Shown here piece after piece: positions 16,880 through 24,767 of a stretch of DNA of 64,000 nucleotides. Numbering within the stretch: the stretch's first letter is position 1; each line of letters begins with the position of its first letter. Source of the stretch: JANXAZ01 sp964504655 (lineage in GTDB: Bacteria > Pseudomonadota > Alphaproteobacteria > Geminicoccales > Geminicoccaceae). Made by a program: the position numbers and the translations under genes. The notes under the pieces are model-generated. The model saw only the letters and a list, made by a program, of their open reading frames with translations, was not told the DNA's origin and ran no database searches. Location of the stretch: positions 1 to 64,000 of the forward strand of contig CAZDFD010000002.1 in the NCBI GenBank assembly GCA_964504655.1. The letters are read 5' to 3'.

Positions 16880-17855
16880 CAACCTTCCGCGCGAGGAGCT
16901 CCTCGAGATGTACCGGCGGATGGTGCTGATCCGCCGCATGGAGGAGCAGCTCGCCCGCGACTGCGCGGCCGGCAAGCTGCCCGGTCCGGTCCATCTCTAT
17001 GTGGGCGAGGAGGCCGTGGCGGTCGGCCTGTGCCAGCACCTGTCCGACCGCGACTGGATCACGAGTACGCACCGCGGCCACGGCCACTTCCTCGCCAAGG
17101 GCGGCGATCCTGCGCGCATGATGGCCGAGATCTACGGCCGGTCGGACGGGATCTGCGGCGGCTTCGGCGGCTCGATGCACGTGGCCGACTTCGCCAAGGG
17201 GATCATCGGCGCCAATGGCATCGTGGGCGGCGGCATCGCGCTCGCGACGGGCGCGGCGCTGGCGGCCCAGCTCGACGGCGACGGCCGCGTCGCGGTCTGC
17301 TTCTTCGGCGACGGGGCCGCCAATCAGGGCGTGCTCATGGAGGCGCTCAACCTGGCCGCCCTCTGGCGGCTGCCCTTGATCCTGGTGTGCGAGAACAACG
17401 GCTTCTCCGAGTTCTCGCCGTCCCCCACGGTGACCGCGGGCTCGATCGCTGCGCGGGCGCGGCCGTTCGGCGTGCCCGCCGTCGAGGTCGACGGCAACGA
17501 CGTGGTGGCCGTCTGGCAGGCCGCCAGTGCCGCGGTGCGGCGGGCCCGCGAGGGCCAGGGTGCCAGCCTGATCGAGGCGCGCACCTACCGGACCCGCGGT
17601 CACGTCGAGTACGAGGTGACCTTCATCACCGAGCCCTACCGCGACGAGGCGGAGGTCGAGGCTTGGCGGGGCCGCGACCCGATCCCGCGCTTCGCCGGCC
17701 GTCTGGTGGCGGAGGGGCTGGCACGCACGGAGGAGCTCGAGGAGGTCGAGGGCTCGGTCGCCCGGATCGTGGCCGACGCGGTCCGCTTCGCCGAGGGCTC
17801 GCCGGAGCCCGCGGCCGCGGCGGCCCGCGGTCACATGTTCGCGACCGTCCCCTGA
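16863..17855 (+). CDS. Thiamine diphosphate-dependent dehydrogenase E1 component, alpha subunit
   Basis: A 330-residue protein of the pyruvate/acetoin/branched-chain dehydrogenase E1-alpha family. The ThDP/Mg motif is intact: GDGAANQGVLMEALNLAALW, ending VCENN. Also present are STHRGHGHFLAKGGDP, GGFGGSMHVADFAKG and GIVGGGIALATGAALA. The phosphorylation-loop region is the short bacterial form. The ATG lies inside the SDR gene, and E1-beta follows 11 bases after the stop. Acetoin dehydrogenase-like enzymes share this size and the split alpha/beta arrangement, but the substrate cannot be fixed from the sequence. Confidence 0.9.
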   Translation: MAAGGSNLPREELLEMYRRMVLIRRMEEQLARDCAAGKLPGPVHLYVGEEAVAVGLCQHLSDRDWITSTHRGHGHFLAKGGDPARMMAEIYGRSDGICGGFGGSMHVADFAKGIIGANGIVGGGIALATGAALAAQLDGDGRVAVCFFGDGAANQGVLMEALNLAALWRLPLILVCENNGFSEFSPSPTVTAGSIAARARPFGVPAVEVDGNDVVAVWQAASAAVRRAREGQGASLIEARTYRTRGHVEYEVTFITEPYRDEAEVEAWRGRDPIPRFAGRLVAEGLARTEELEEVEGSVARIVADAVRFAEGSPEPAAAAARGHMFATVP

Positions 17856-17866
17856 AGGAGCGCGCC

Positions 17867-18850
17867 ATGGCCAGGAAGCGGCTGATCCAGGCGATGAACG
17901 AGGCGCTCCTCGAGGAGATGGAGCGCGATCCGCGGATCGTGCTGTTCGGCGAGGACGTCCGGGCGAGCCTGTTCGGCGACACCAAGGGTCTCTGGAAGCG
18001 GTTCGGCCCGGATCGGGTCCGGGACACGCCCATCTGCGAGGCATTGATCTCGGGGATGGCGGTCGGCGCTGCCGCGGCCGGTCGCCGGGTCGTCTGCCAC
18101 ATGATGTTCGGCAACTTCATCTATACCGGCATGGATGCGATCGCCAACCAGGCGGCGAAGCTGCGCTACATGACCAACGGGCAGATCAAGCTGCCGATCA
18201 CCTACCTCGCGGTCTCGGGCGGCGGTCGCTCGGCCGCAGCACAGCACTCCGACGCGGTCCACCCGGTGCTCGCCAACCTGGGCGGGGTGAAGGTCGTCAT
18301 GCCCGGCTCCCCGGCCGACGCCAAGGGGCTGCTCAAGGCGGCGATCCGCGACGACGATCCGGTCTTCTTCCTCCAGGCGGCCGGCCGCGGCGGTGAGGCC
18401 GGCGAGGTGCCGGAGGAGGACCTCGTGATCCCGCTCGGAACCGCCAGCGTCCGTCGGCCGGGCCGCGACCTCACCGTCGTCGCGATCGGCGCCATGGTCC
18501 GGCCGGCGCTCAAGGCGGCCGACGCCCTCGCCGGCGAAGGGATCGAGGTCGAGGTGGTCGATCCGCGCACGATCGTGCCGCTCGACCTCGAGACCATCCT
18601 GGGCTCGGTGCGGCGGACCGGCCGGCTGGTCCTCGTCGACGAGGCCCGCGACACCTGCTCGGTCGCGAGCCACGTCGCGGCACTCGTGGCGGAGCGGGCC
18701 TTCGAGGCGCTCCAGGCGCCGGTCCGCAGGGTGACCGTGCCCGATTGCTGCATTCCCTACGCGCCGGCGCTCGAGCGCGCGGTGTTGCCCGGGGTCGAGC
18801 AGGTGGAGGCGGCGATCCGCGACACGCTCGCCTGGCGGAGGCCGGCATGA
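17867..18850 (+). CDS. Thiamine diphosphate-dependent dehydrogenase E1 component, beta subunit
   Basis: A 327-residue transketolase-type beta subunit partnering the upstream alpha subunit. The N-terminal half has MNEALLEEMERDPRIVLFGE (with the Glu that activates ThDP), GMAVGAAAAGRRVVCHMMF and AKLRYMTNGQIKLPITY. The C-terminal half has SGGGRSAAAQHSD, KGLLKAAIRDDDPVFFLQ and the transketolase C domain DLTVVAIGAMVRPALKAADAL with EVVDPRTIVPLDLETI. An AAGGAG precedes the ATG. Its stop overlaps the lipoyl-domain gene (ATGA). Confidence 0.92.
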   Translation: MARKRLIQAMNEALLEEMERDPRIVLFGEDVRASLFGDTKGLWKRFGPDRVRDTPICEALISGMAVGAAAAGRRVVCHMMFGNFIYTGMDAIANQAAKLRYMTNGQIKLPITYLAVSGGGRSAAAQHSDAVHPVLANLGGVKVVMPGSPADAKGLLKAAIRDDDPVFFLQAAGRGGEAGEVPEEDLVIPLGTASVRRPGRDLTVVAIGAMVRPALKAADALAGEGIEVEVVDPRTIVPLDLETILGSVRRTGRLVLVDEARDTCSVASHVAALVAERAFEALQAPVRRVTVPDCCIPYAPALERAVLPGVEQVEAAIRDTLAWRRPA

Positions 18851-19089
18851 GGCTGGTGCTCAAGTTGCCGCGCATCTCGATGAACATGCAGGAGGGCACC
18901 GTGGTCGGGTGGCGCCTGGCGCCCGGTGCCGCCTTCAAGGCCGGCGACGTGCTCTACGAGGTCGAGACCGAGAAGGTCACGAGCGAGGTCCAAGCACCCT
19001 GCGACGGGGTGCTCGTGGAGATCCTGGCCGAGGTCGGCAGCGATCTCGAGGTGGGCGATCCGGTCTGCCGGATCGAGCAGGCTGCCTGA
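18847..19089 (+). CDS. Free-standing lipoyl-domain protein
   Basis: An 80-residue protein that is a single biotin/lipoyl-attachment domain. The lipoylation lysine is K43 in YEVETEKVTSEVQAPCDG, and the domain is complete from KLPRISMNMQEGTVVGW to VGDPVCRIEQA. No peripheral-subunit-binding or acyltransferase domain follows; the gene ends there and is not truncated by a frameshift, since uppP converges 8 bases downstream. It should act as the swinging-arm acceptor for the E1 encoded just upstream. An E2 core and E3 would have to come from elsewhere. Confidence 0.88.
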   Translation: MRLVLKLPRISMNMQEGTVVGWRLAPGAAFKAGDVLYEVETEKVTSEVQAPCDGVLVEILAEVGSDLEVGDPVCRIEQAA

Positions 19090-19096
19090 GCCGGCG

Positions 19097-19903
19097 TCAG
19101 CCCGCGAGCCCGAGCAGGGCGGCCATCGCCAGACCGACGGCGATCCGGTACCAGCCGAACACCACGAAGCTGTGGCGCTGCAGGAAGCGCAGCAGCGCCT
19201 CGACGACGACCATGGCGGTGACCATGGCCGCGAGGAAGCCGACGGCGATGAGGAGGAGATCGTCGGCCACCAGCAAGGCGCGGTTCTTGTAGAGATCGTA
19301 GACCGTCGCCGCGAGCATCGTCGGGATCGCGAGGAAGAAGGAGAATTCGGCGGCGGCGCGCCGATCGAGGCCGAGCAGCACGCCGCCCAGGATGGTGGCG
19401 CCGGAGCGCGACACCCCTGGAACCATGGCGAGCGCCTGACAAAAGCCGACCGCCAGCGCCCTCACGGGCGGCACGTCCTCGGCGCGCTCGATCCGGACCG
19501 CGGGGCGCAGCCGCTCGATCAGTAGGATCGCCACGCCGCCGACCACGAGGGTGGTCACCACCACCCAGGGGGAGAACAGCACCGACTTGATGAAGCCGTG
19601 GAACAGGGCGCCCAGCACCATCGCCGGAAGGAAGCCCAGGAGCAGCGCCAGCACGAAGCGACGCGCCGGAGCGCTGGTCGGAAGGGCCGTCGCCACCCGC
19701 CAGAGCCGCCGGAAATAGAGGATGCAGACCGCGACGATCGCGCCCAGCTGGATCGCCACCTCGAAGACCTTGCCGGGCGGTCCGGCAAAGGCCATCAGCC
19801 AAGCCGCAAGGATCAGATGCCCGGTCGAGGAAACGGGAAGGAACTCGGTCAAGCCCTCGACGATACCCAACACGACGGCCTGAAGCAGGGCGGCATCCGA
19901 CAT
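19097..19903 (-). CDS. uppP: Undecaprenyl-diphosphatase
   Basis: A 268-residue polytopic membrane enzyme (BacA/UppP) with about eight helices. The two catalytic segments are present: EGLTEFLPVSSTGHLIL near the N-terminus, and MVPGVSRSGATILGGVLLG in the middle, with the conserved Glu, Ser, His and Arg. It removes a phosphate from undecaprenyl diphosphate to recycle the peptidoglycan carrier lipid. The gene stands alone, convergent with the lipoyl-domain gene. Confidence 0.95.
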   Translation of the reverse strand: MSDAALLQAVVLGIVEGLTEFLPVSSTGHLILAAWLMAFAGPPGKVFEVAIQLGAIVAVCILYFRRLWRVATALPTSAPARRFVLALLLGFLPAMVLGALFHGFIKSVLFSPWVVVTTLVVGGVAILLIERLRPAVRIERAEDVPPVRALAVGFCQALAMVPGVSRSGATILGGVLLGLDRRAAAEFSFFLAIPTMLAATVYDLYKNRALLVADDLLLIAVGFLAAMVTAMVVVEALLRFLQRHSFVVFGWYRIAVGLAMAALLGLAG

Positions 19904-20015
19904 GACGGCTCCCGACCGGTTGCGCCGAGACGAGCCGGCGCCGGCCGGCAGGGTCGTGCCCTGATCGGGCGGCCGGAGATCGGGGTCAAGGCCGCTCGCC
20001 GACCGCCGCCGCGCC

Positions 20016-20657
20016 TCAGATCCGCAGCAGCGGGTTGAGGAGCCGGCCGATCGGGCCGGTCAGTCGCAACGGCGCGTCGGTCACGGTGAGGCAGAGGCAG
20101 TCCCCGTCTTCGTCCGCGACCGGCCGATGGTCGACGTGCGAATCGGCGATCACGAGATCGCCGCGCACGTGATGGCCCAGCTCGTCCCGGAACCCACCCT
20201 CGATCACGACGGTGAGCTCGTGCCCCTCGTGGGTGTGGCGGGGCACCCGCTTGCCGGCCATGAGACGGATCAAACGGGTCCGAAATCCGGACGCCGGCAG
20301 CGGCAGATCGACCTCCTGGGCAGGCCCCAGATGCCGCCACGGCAGAGCCTCGAACCCGTTGGGCACCAGCCGACGCAGGGGCGCCGGCACGTGAGGGTCG
20401 AAGTCGGCCGCCGCCTCGACGCGGATCGGTTCAGCCCGCTCGATCGCCCGCTCCAGGCGATTCCAGGCGTCGGGCGCGAGCGGCTCCGGCTCGGCCGCCT
20501 CCAGGAGCACGCCGGCGAGCGCCCGGCAGGCCGCATAGCGGGCCCGACCGGCGGGCGAGAGGCAGAGATGGGTGCTCACGACGAGCGCGATCGGCTCCGG
20601 CAGCTTGGCGAAGGCGTGCTCGAAGAGCAGCTCGTCGACGGTGAGATCCTCGGTCAT
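20016..20657 (-). CDS. chrR: ChrR-like cupin anti-sigma factor lacking the zinc cysteines
   Basis: A 213-residue two-domain anti-sigma factor. The N-terminal sigma-binding domain (~1-80) resembles ChrR, but the HxxxCxxC zinc site reads H30-LCL-S34-PA-G37, so both cysteines are replaced; the N-terminal zinc histidine is also not evident. The C-terminal cupin (~105-200) keeps its metal ligands in RHTHEGHELTVVIEGGF and a later SHVDHRP. ChrR binds RpoE and releases it in response to singlet oxygen. The gene overlaps rpoE by four bases (ATGA). The function is inferred from architecture and pairing; zinc dependence is doubtful. Confidence 0.85.
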   Translation of the reverse strand: MTEDLTVDELLFEHAFAKLPEPIALVVSTHLCLSPAGRARYAACRALAGVLLEAAEPEPLAPDAWNRLERAIERAEPIRVEAAADFDPHVPAPLRRLVPNGFEALPWRHLGPAQEVDLPLPASGFRTRLIRLMAGKRVPRHTHEGHELTVVIEGGFRDELGHHVRGDLVIADSHVDHRPVADEDGDCLCLTVTDAPLRLTGPIGRLLNPLLRI

Positions 20658-21241
20658 GCGAGCTCGTCCCCGAGCAGCGCCCGCAGCTTGCCCAACGCCA
20701 GCCGCAGCCGCGACTTGACGGTACCGAGCGGGAGCCCGAGCTCCTCGGCGATGGCGCTGTGCGGCTTGTCCTCGAAGTAGAAGATCTTGAGCAATCGCTT
20801 CTGCTCCTCGGGAAGGGTCTCGACGGCACGCATCACGAGGCCGCTCAGCTGGTTGAACTCCGCCACCGCGTCCCCGCGCGGCGCTGGGTCGATCTCGAGC
20901 TCGGGATCCTCGGGCTCGGTGACCGTCGGCCGGTCGCGACGCAGCGCGTCGATGCGCTTGTTGCGCGCAATGGTGAACACCCAGGTTGCGACCGAGGCCT
21001 TGGACGGATCGAACTGTCCGGCACGCCGCCAGATCGACACGAAGACCTCCTGGGTGAGGTCCTCGGCCGTTTCTTCGTCGCTGCCGAGCCGCCGAAGGTA
21101 GGCCTTCACGCGCGGACCGAAATGATCGAACAGGCGATGGAAGGCCGCGCGATCGCCTTCGAGTGCGACCGATCGGAGATCGCGTACGCGATTCCGCTCC
21201 GCCAGGTCCGGCTGCGGACGTCCCCTCCCGCTCTCAGACAT
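20654..21241 (-). CDS. rpoE: ECF sigma factor of the RpoE/ChrR (ECF11) type
   Basis: A 195-residue sigma factor. Region 2 contains FHRLFDHFGPRVKAYLRRLG, EDLTQEVFVSIWRRA and ATWVFTIARNKRIDALRRD. Region 4 contains LPEEQKRLLKIFYFED, then HSAIAEELGLPLGTVKSRLR. Linker length and sequence match the Rhodobacter RpoE group that responds to singlet oxygen. ATG at 21241 (MSESGRGRP) is favoured over an in-frame start at 21322, because the autoregulatory promoter lies just upstream and would leave room for a leader. It is co-translated with chrR. Confidence 0.93.
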   Translation of the reverse strand: MSESGRGRPQPDLAERNRVRDLRSVALEGDRAAFHRLFDHFGPRVKAYLRRLGSDEETAEDLTQEVFVSIWRRAGQFDPSKASVATWVFTIARNKRIDALRRDRPTVTEPEDPELEIDPAPRGDAVAEFNQLSGLVMRAVETLPEEQKRLLKIFYFEDKPHSAIAEELGLPLGTVKSRLRLALGKLRALLGDELA

Positions 21242-21343
21242 GCACGCAGTCAACCTTGGGGCCCACCGCGTTGCAAGCCTGCGCGGCCCGTGTGCGACTT
21301 CGAGCGCGTGCGTCGCCACCATCCGACCTCCTGCTCGGCTGCG

Positions 21344-21371
21344 CTTACGTAGCGGCCCCGCGCGCGGATCA
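21344..21371 (-). promoter_or_regulatory. RpoE-type autoregulatory promoter of rpoE-chrR
   Basis: On the minus strand, TGATCC (21371-21366), exactly 18 bases, then TAAG (21347-21344). This matches the published Rhodobacter sphaeroides RpoE promoter consensus (TGATCC-N18-TAAGA). It lies about 100 bases upstream of the rpoE ATG and indicates positive autoregulation of the rpoE-chrR operon. Confidence 0.8.
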
Positions 21372-21394
21372 GTCGGGCCGACCGACGCGGCCTC

Positions 21395-22033
21395 TCACTT
21401 CGAGCTGCCACCCTTGAGGAGAGCCACGAAGCCCGCGCCGAGCGCCAGCAGGAAGGCCGAGGCGATCCCGGTCGCGAGCGCCGAGACGAACTTGGCCTTG
21501 GCCGCCTCCCAGGCGCGGGCCAACCGGACGGCGAGCCGGACGCCCTCGGCATCGTCGAGGCCCAGCCTCGCCATCAGCTTCTCGACCGCCCGCGAGACGG
21601 CGACCTCGGCGGCTCCGTCGGCCATGCGCTCGAGCTCCGCCAGGATCTGCGCCCGGCTGGTCGCGATCGATTGGTGCACCAGCTGCTGCTGCTGGATCAC
21701 CGTGCGGAGAACGGTCAGCGAGTCCTCGCGCTCCCTGCTCCCGGCCCGGGCGATCGATTCGATCTGGCGCCGCAGGATGTCGTGCGCCACGCCCGAGCTC
21801 AGCAGGATCGGGGTGGTTCCGGCGAGCAGGCTCAACCGCTCGAGCGTCACCGCCCCGCGCCCGTCGGGCAGCTCGGCCGTCGTGACGATCAGCTCCGGCC
21901 GCCAGTCGGTACCCTCGAGCTCGCGCTCGGCATCGGCCAGGGTGGCGACCACACGCAGGTCGAAGCGGGAGCCGAGCGCACGCTCGAGCCCTCGCGCCTT
22001 GACCGTGTCGACCTCGCAGAGAAGCAGGCGCAA
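21395..22033 (-). CDS. Membrane-anchored pseudo-receiver protein, function unknown
   Basis: A 212-residue protein not assigned to a named family. Residues ~1-110 resemble a response-regulator receiver (RLLLCEVDTV, ELIVTTAELPDGRG, TPILLSSGV), but the phospho-Asp position is Thr, and the conserved Lys is missing. A central helical region (REREDSLTVLRTVIQQQQLVHQSI) is likely a coiled coil. A single C-terminal membrane helix (FVSALATGIASAFLLALGAG) ends the protein, giving a tail-anchored form. The start is a TTG at 22033. It has its own strong sigma-70 promoter and lies immediately upstream of rpoE-chrR on the same strand. A role in stress signalling is conjecture. Confidence 0.6.
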   Translation of the reverse strand: MRLLLCEVDTVKARGLERALGSRFDLRVVATLADAERELEGTDWRPELIVTTAELPDGRGAVTLERLSLLAGTTPILLSSGVAHDILRRQIESIARAGSREREDSLTVLRTVIQQQQLVHQSIATSRAQILAELERMADGAAEVAVSRAVEKLMARLGLDDAEGVRLAVRLARAWEAAKAKFVSALATGIASAFLLALGAGFVALLKGGSSK

Positions 22034-22083
22034 GGGCGGCGTTCCCCATCGGCTGCGATCCCTGCCGGATCCAGCACGCGAGG

Positions 22084-22112
22084 AGCGTATGGGGATTTTG
22101 TGCTGATGTCAA
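22084..22112 (-). promoter_or_regulatory. Sigma-70-type promoter of the pseudo-receiver gene
   Basis: On the minus strand, a perfect -35 TTGACA (22112-22107), 17 bases, then TACGCT (22089-22084) as -10. This is the best sigma-70 match found in the window. It sits in a locally AT-rich stretch 50 bases before the TTG start. Confidence 0.75.
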
Positions 22113-22124
22113 GGAATTAGAACC

Positions 22125-23417
22125 CTAACCCCGATCGGTCGTCAGCCTCTCGACCGGTAATCCCGCCGCTGCCAGCCGCTGCTCGATCAGAAGCGCGTGG
22201 CGACCGTTCCTGGTCTCGACCGTGAAGTCGACGTCGGCCTGGCGGGCGGAGCGGCGGGAGAAGGCGCGCTGGTGCACGACGTCCACGATGTTGCCGCGCG
22301 CCTCGGCGATCAGCGCCGTGGCCTGCGCGAGCCCACCCGGGCTGTCCGGGACCGCGACGCGTAGCCGGATCATCCGCTCGGAGCGGGCGAGACCGCGCAG
22401 GATCACTCCCGAGAGCAGCCGCCCGTCGATGTTCCCGCCCGAGAGCACGACGCCGACCCTGCGGCCGGCGAAGCGGTCGCGAAACAGATCGAGCGCCGCG
22501 ACGCCGACCGCGCCGGCACCCTCGGCCACGGTCTTCTCGATCTCGAGCAGCAGGACCACGGCCCGCTCGATCGCCGCCTCGTCGACCAGGGCGATGGCAT
22601 CCACACGCTCGGTGATCGCAGCGAGGGTGAGCACACCGGGGGCCTTGACGGCGATCCCGTCCGCGATCGTGGCGCTGCCCGCGAGTGCGCCGACGCGACC
22701 GAGGCGATGCAGCACACCCGGGTGACTGCAGGCCTGGACGCCGATCAGCTCGATACCCGGCCTGAGCGTCTTGGCCGCGATCGCCATGCCCGAGACGAGG
22801 CCGCCGCCGCCGATCGGAACCACGAGGACCTCGAGCTCCGGCACCTCGGCCAGCATCTCGAGGGCGACGGTGCCCTGGCCGGCGATCACGGCCGGGTCGT
22901 CGAACGGGTGGACGAAACTCCGCCCGGTCCGGGCGCAGAGTGCCAGGGCTTCGCCGGCGGCCTCGTCGACCGAGCCGCCGGCCAGAATCACTTCGGCACC
23001 CAGCTTCTCGGTGTTGTCGATCTTCACGAACGGGGTTCCGAGCGGCATCACGATGGTCGCTGGAATCCCGAGCCGGCGCGCGTGATAGGCCACACCCTGA
23101 GCATGATTGCCGGCCGACATGGCGACCACGCCCGCCGCCCGCCGCGGCGGCGGCAGAAGGAGCAGGTGGTTGAGCGCGCCCCGCTCCTTGAACGACGCCG
23201 TGTACTGCAGGTTCTCGAACTTGAGCCACACCCGGCAGCCCAGGATGTCGCCCAGGGTGCGGCTCTCGACGCAGGGGGTCTCGAGCAGGCTGCCGGCGAT
23301 CCGCCCGGCCGCGGCGCGGATCTCCTCGAGGCCGGGAAGCGCCGTCCCGGCCGAGGCGGTTCGTTTTCCGGCGAGCTCGACCAGGCGTGCCGTCGGCTCC
23401 ACCGTTGCGCTCGACAC
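22125..23417 (-). CDS. ilvA: Threonine ammonia-lyase (threonine dehydratase)
   Basis: About 430 residues. A fold-type II PLP enzyme domain (~30-345) carries the Schiff-base lysine K77 in QYTASFKERGALNHL, with SAGNHAQGVAYHA (SxGNHAQ) and VPIGGGGLVSGMA (phosphate-binding Gly loop). A C-terminal ACT-like domain (~350-430: RLRVAVPDSPGGLAQATALI) is the short form seen in TdcB-type enzymes. It deaminates threonine to 2-oxobutyrate, for isoleucine synthesis or threonine catabolism. The GTG at 23417 is the likeliest start; another GTG lies at 23402 and an ATG at 23468 would overlap purD. It is divergent from purD. Confidence 0.9.
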   Translation of the reverse strand: MSSATVEPTARLVELAGKRTASAGTALPGLEEIRAAAGRIAGSLLETPCVESRTLGDILGCRVWLKFENLQYTASFKERGALNHLLLLPPPRRAAGVVAMSAGNHAQGVAYHARRLGIPATIVMPLGTPFVKIDNTEKLGAEVILAGGSVDEAAGEALALCARTGRSFVHPFDDPAVIAGQGTVALEMLAEVPELEVLVVPIGGGGLVSGMAIAAKTLRPGIELIGVQACSHPGVLHRLGRVGALAGSATIADGIAVKAPGVLTLAAITERVDAIALVDEAAIERAVVLLLEIEKTVAEGAGAVGVAALDLFRDRFAGRRVGVVLSGGNIDGRLLSGVILRGLARSERMIRLRVAVPDSPGGLAQATALIAEARGNIVDVVHQRAFSRRSARQADVDFTVETRNGRHALLIEQRLAAAGLPVERLTTDRG

Positions 23418-23466
23418 CGTCGCGCCCCTATTTGCCTCGGGCGAATCGGTCGCGTGAGGTCGAGGC

Positions 23467-24753
23467 ATGCGGGTCCTCGTGGTGGGCTCCGGGGCACGCG
23501 AGCACACGCTCTGCTGGTCGCTCGCCGCGTCCCCGCTCGTCAAGCAGGTGCTGTGCGCGCCGGGCAACGCCGGGATCGCGCGCGACGCCGAGCTCGTACC
23601 GATCGCCGCCGACGCGATCGACGACCTCGTGCGCTACGCCCGAAGCAAGCCGGTCGACCTGGTCGTGATCGGGCCGGAAGGCCCGCTCGTGGCCGGGCTC
23701 GCGGACCGGCTTGCCGAGGCCGGCGTCCGCACGGTCGGCCCCGGCGCCGCGGCCTCGCGTCTCGAAGGCTCGAAGGCCTTCACCAAGGCCTTCTGCGCCC
23801 GGCACGGGATTCCGACCGCCTCGTTCCGGGTGTTCGAGGCCGCCGAGCATCGGGCCGCACGCGCCTTCGTCGAGGCCCACGGCGCACCGATCGTGGTCAA
23901 GGCGGACGGGCTCGCGGCCGGCAAGGGTGTCACGGTCGCCGCCACGGTCGAGGAGGCGTTGGCGGCGGTCGAGGCGGCCTTCGGTGGCGCCTTCGGCGCG
24001 GCCGGCGCGCGCGTGGTCGTGGAGGACCTCCTCGAGGGCGAGGAGGCGAGCCTGTTCGCGCTCTGCGACGGCCGTGACGCTCTCCTCCTCGGAACCGCCC
24101 AGGACCACAAGCGGGCGTTCGAGGGCGATCGCGGCCCGAACACCGGCGGCATGGGCGCCTACTCGCCGCCACCGGTGCTGACGGCCGCGACGATCGAGCG
24201 CACCTTCTCGGAGATCGTCCGCCCGACCCTCGCCGGAATGGCCGCTGAAGGCGCGCCGTTCCGCGGGATCCTCTATGCCGGCCTGATGATCGGCCCGGCC
24301 GGGCCGAAGCTCGTCGAGTTCAACGTCCGCATGGGCGATCCGGAATGCCAGGTCGTCCTGCCGCGGCTCATGACCGATCTCGGGCAGCTGCTGGTCGGAG
24401 CCGCGGATGGAATGCTCGGGCGAATGAGTGTGCGTTGGTACCCCGAGCACACGCTGGCCGTCGTGCTCGCGACCCGCGGCTACCCGGGACCGGTGCAGCG
24501 CGGCAGCGAAATCGGTGGCCTCGAGGCGTTGGACGGGCGGGACGACGTCCTGCTGTTCCACGCCGCCACCCGACGAGTGGAGGGGCGTTGGCTCGCCGAC
24601 GGCGGGCGCGTGCTGACCGTGGTCGGGCGCGGCGCCGACCTCGCCGAGGCGCGCGATCGGGCCTATGCCGGCGTCGATGCGATCGACTGGCCCGACGGCT
24701 TCTGCCGGCGCGACATCGGCTGGCGGGCGCTCGGCGCGTCCCGTTCCACCTGA
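23467..24753 (+). CDS. purD: Phosphoribosylamine-glycine ligase
   Basis: A 428-residue ATP-grasp enzyme of de novo purine synthesis, joining phosphoribosylamine and glycine to form GAR. Conserved blocks are VLVVGSGAREHTL, VIGPEGPLVAGLAD, SKAFTKAFCARHGIPTA, VVKADGLAAGKGV, HKRAFEGDRGPNTGGMGAYS and LVEFNVRMGDPECQVVLPRL. Length and motifs are complete. The ATG lies in GCATGC, so the divergent ilvA frame also has an ATG there. It precedes tsaC by 14 bases and may be co-transcribed with it. Confidence 0.97.
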   Translation: MRVLVVGSGAREHTLCWSLAASPLVKQVLCAPGNAGIARDAELVPIAADAIDDLVRYARSKPVDLVVIGPEGPLVAGLADRLAEAGVRTVGPGAAASRLEGSKAFTKAFCARHGIPTASFRVFEAAEHRAARAFVEAHGAPIVVKADGLAAGKGVTVAATVEEALAAVEAAFGGAFGAAGARVVVEDLLEGEEASLFALCDGRDALLLGTAQDHKRAFEGDRGPNTGGMGAYSPPPVLTAATIERTFSEIVRPTLAGMAAEGAPFRGILYAGLMIGPAGPKLVEFNVRMGDPECQVVLPRLMTDLGQLLVGAADGMLGRMSVRWYPEHTLAVVLATRGYPGPVQRGSEIGGLEALDGRDDVLLFHAATRRVEGRWLADGGRVLTVVGRGADLAEARDRAYAGVDAIDWPDGFCRRDIGWRALGASRST

Positions 24754-24767
24754 GGCCACCTGGGCGC

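Noticed and set aside
23418..23468. ATG at 23468 as the threonine dehydratase start
   Set aside because: It would overlap the purD start and add residues not seen in the family; GTG at 23417 fits better.
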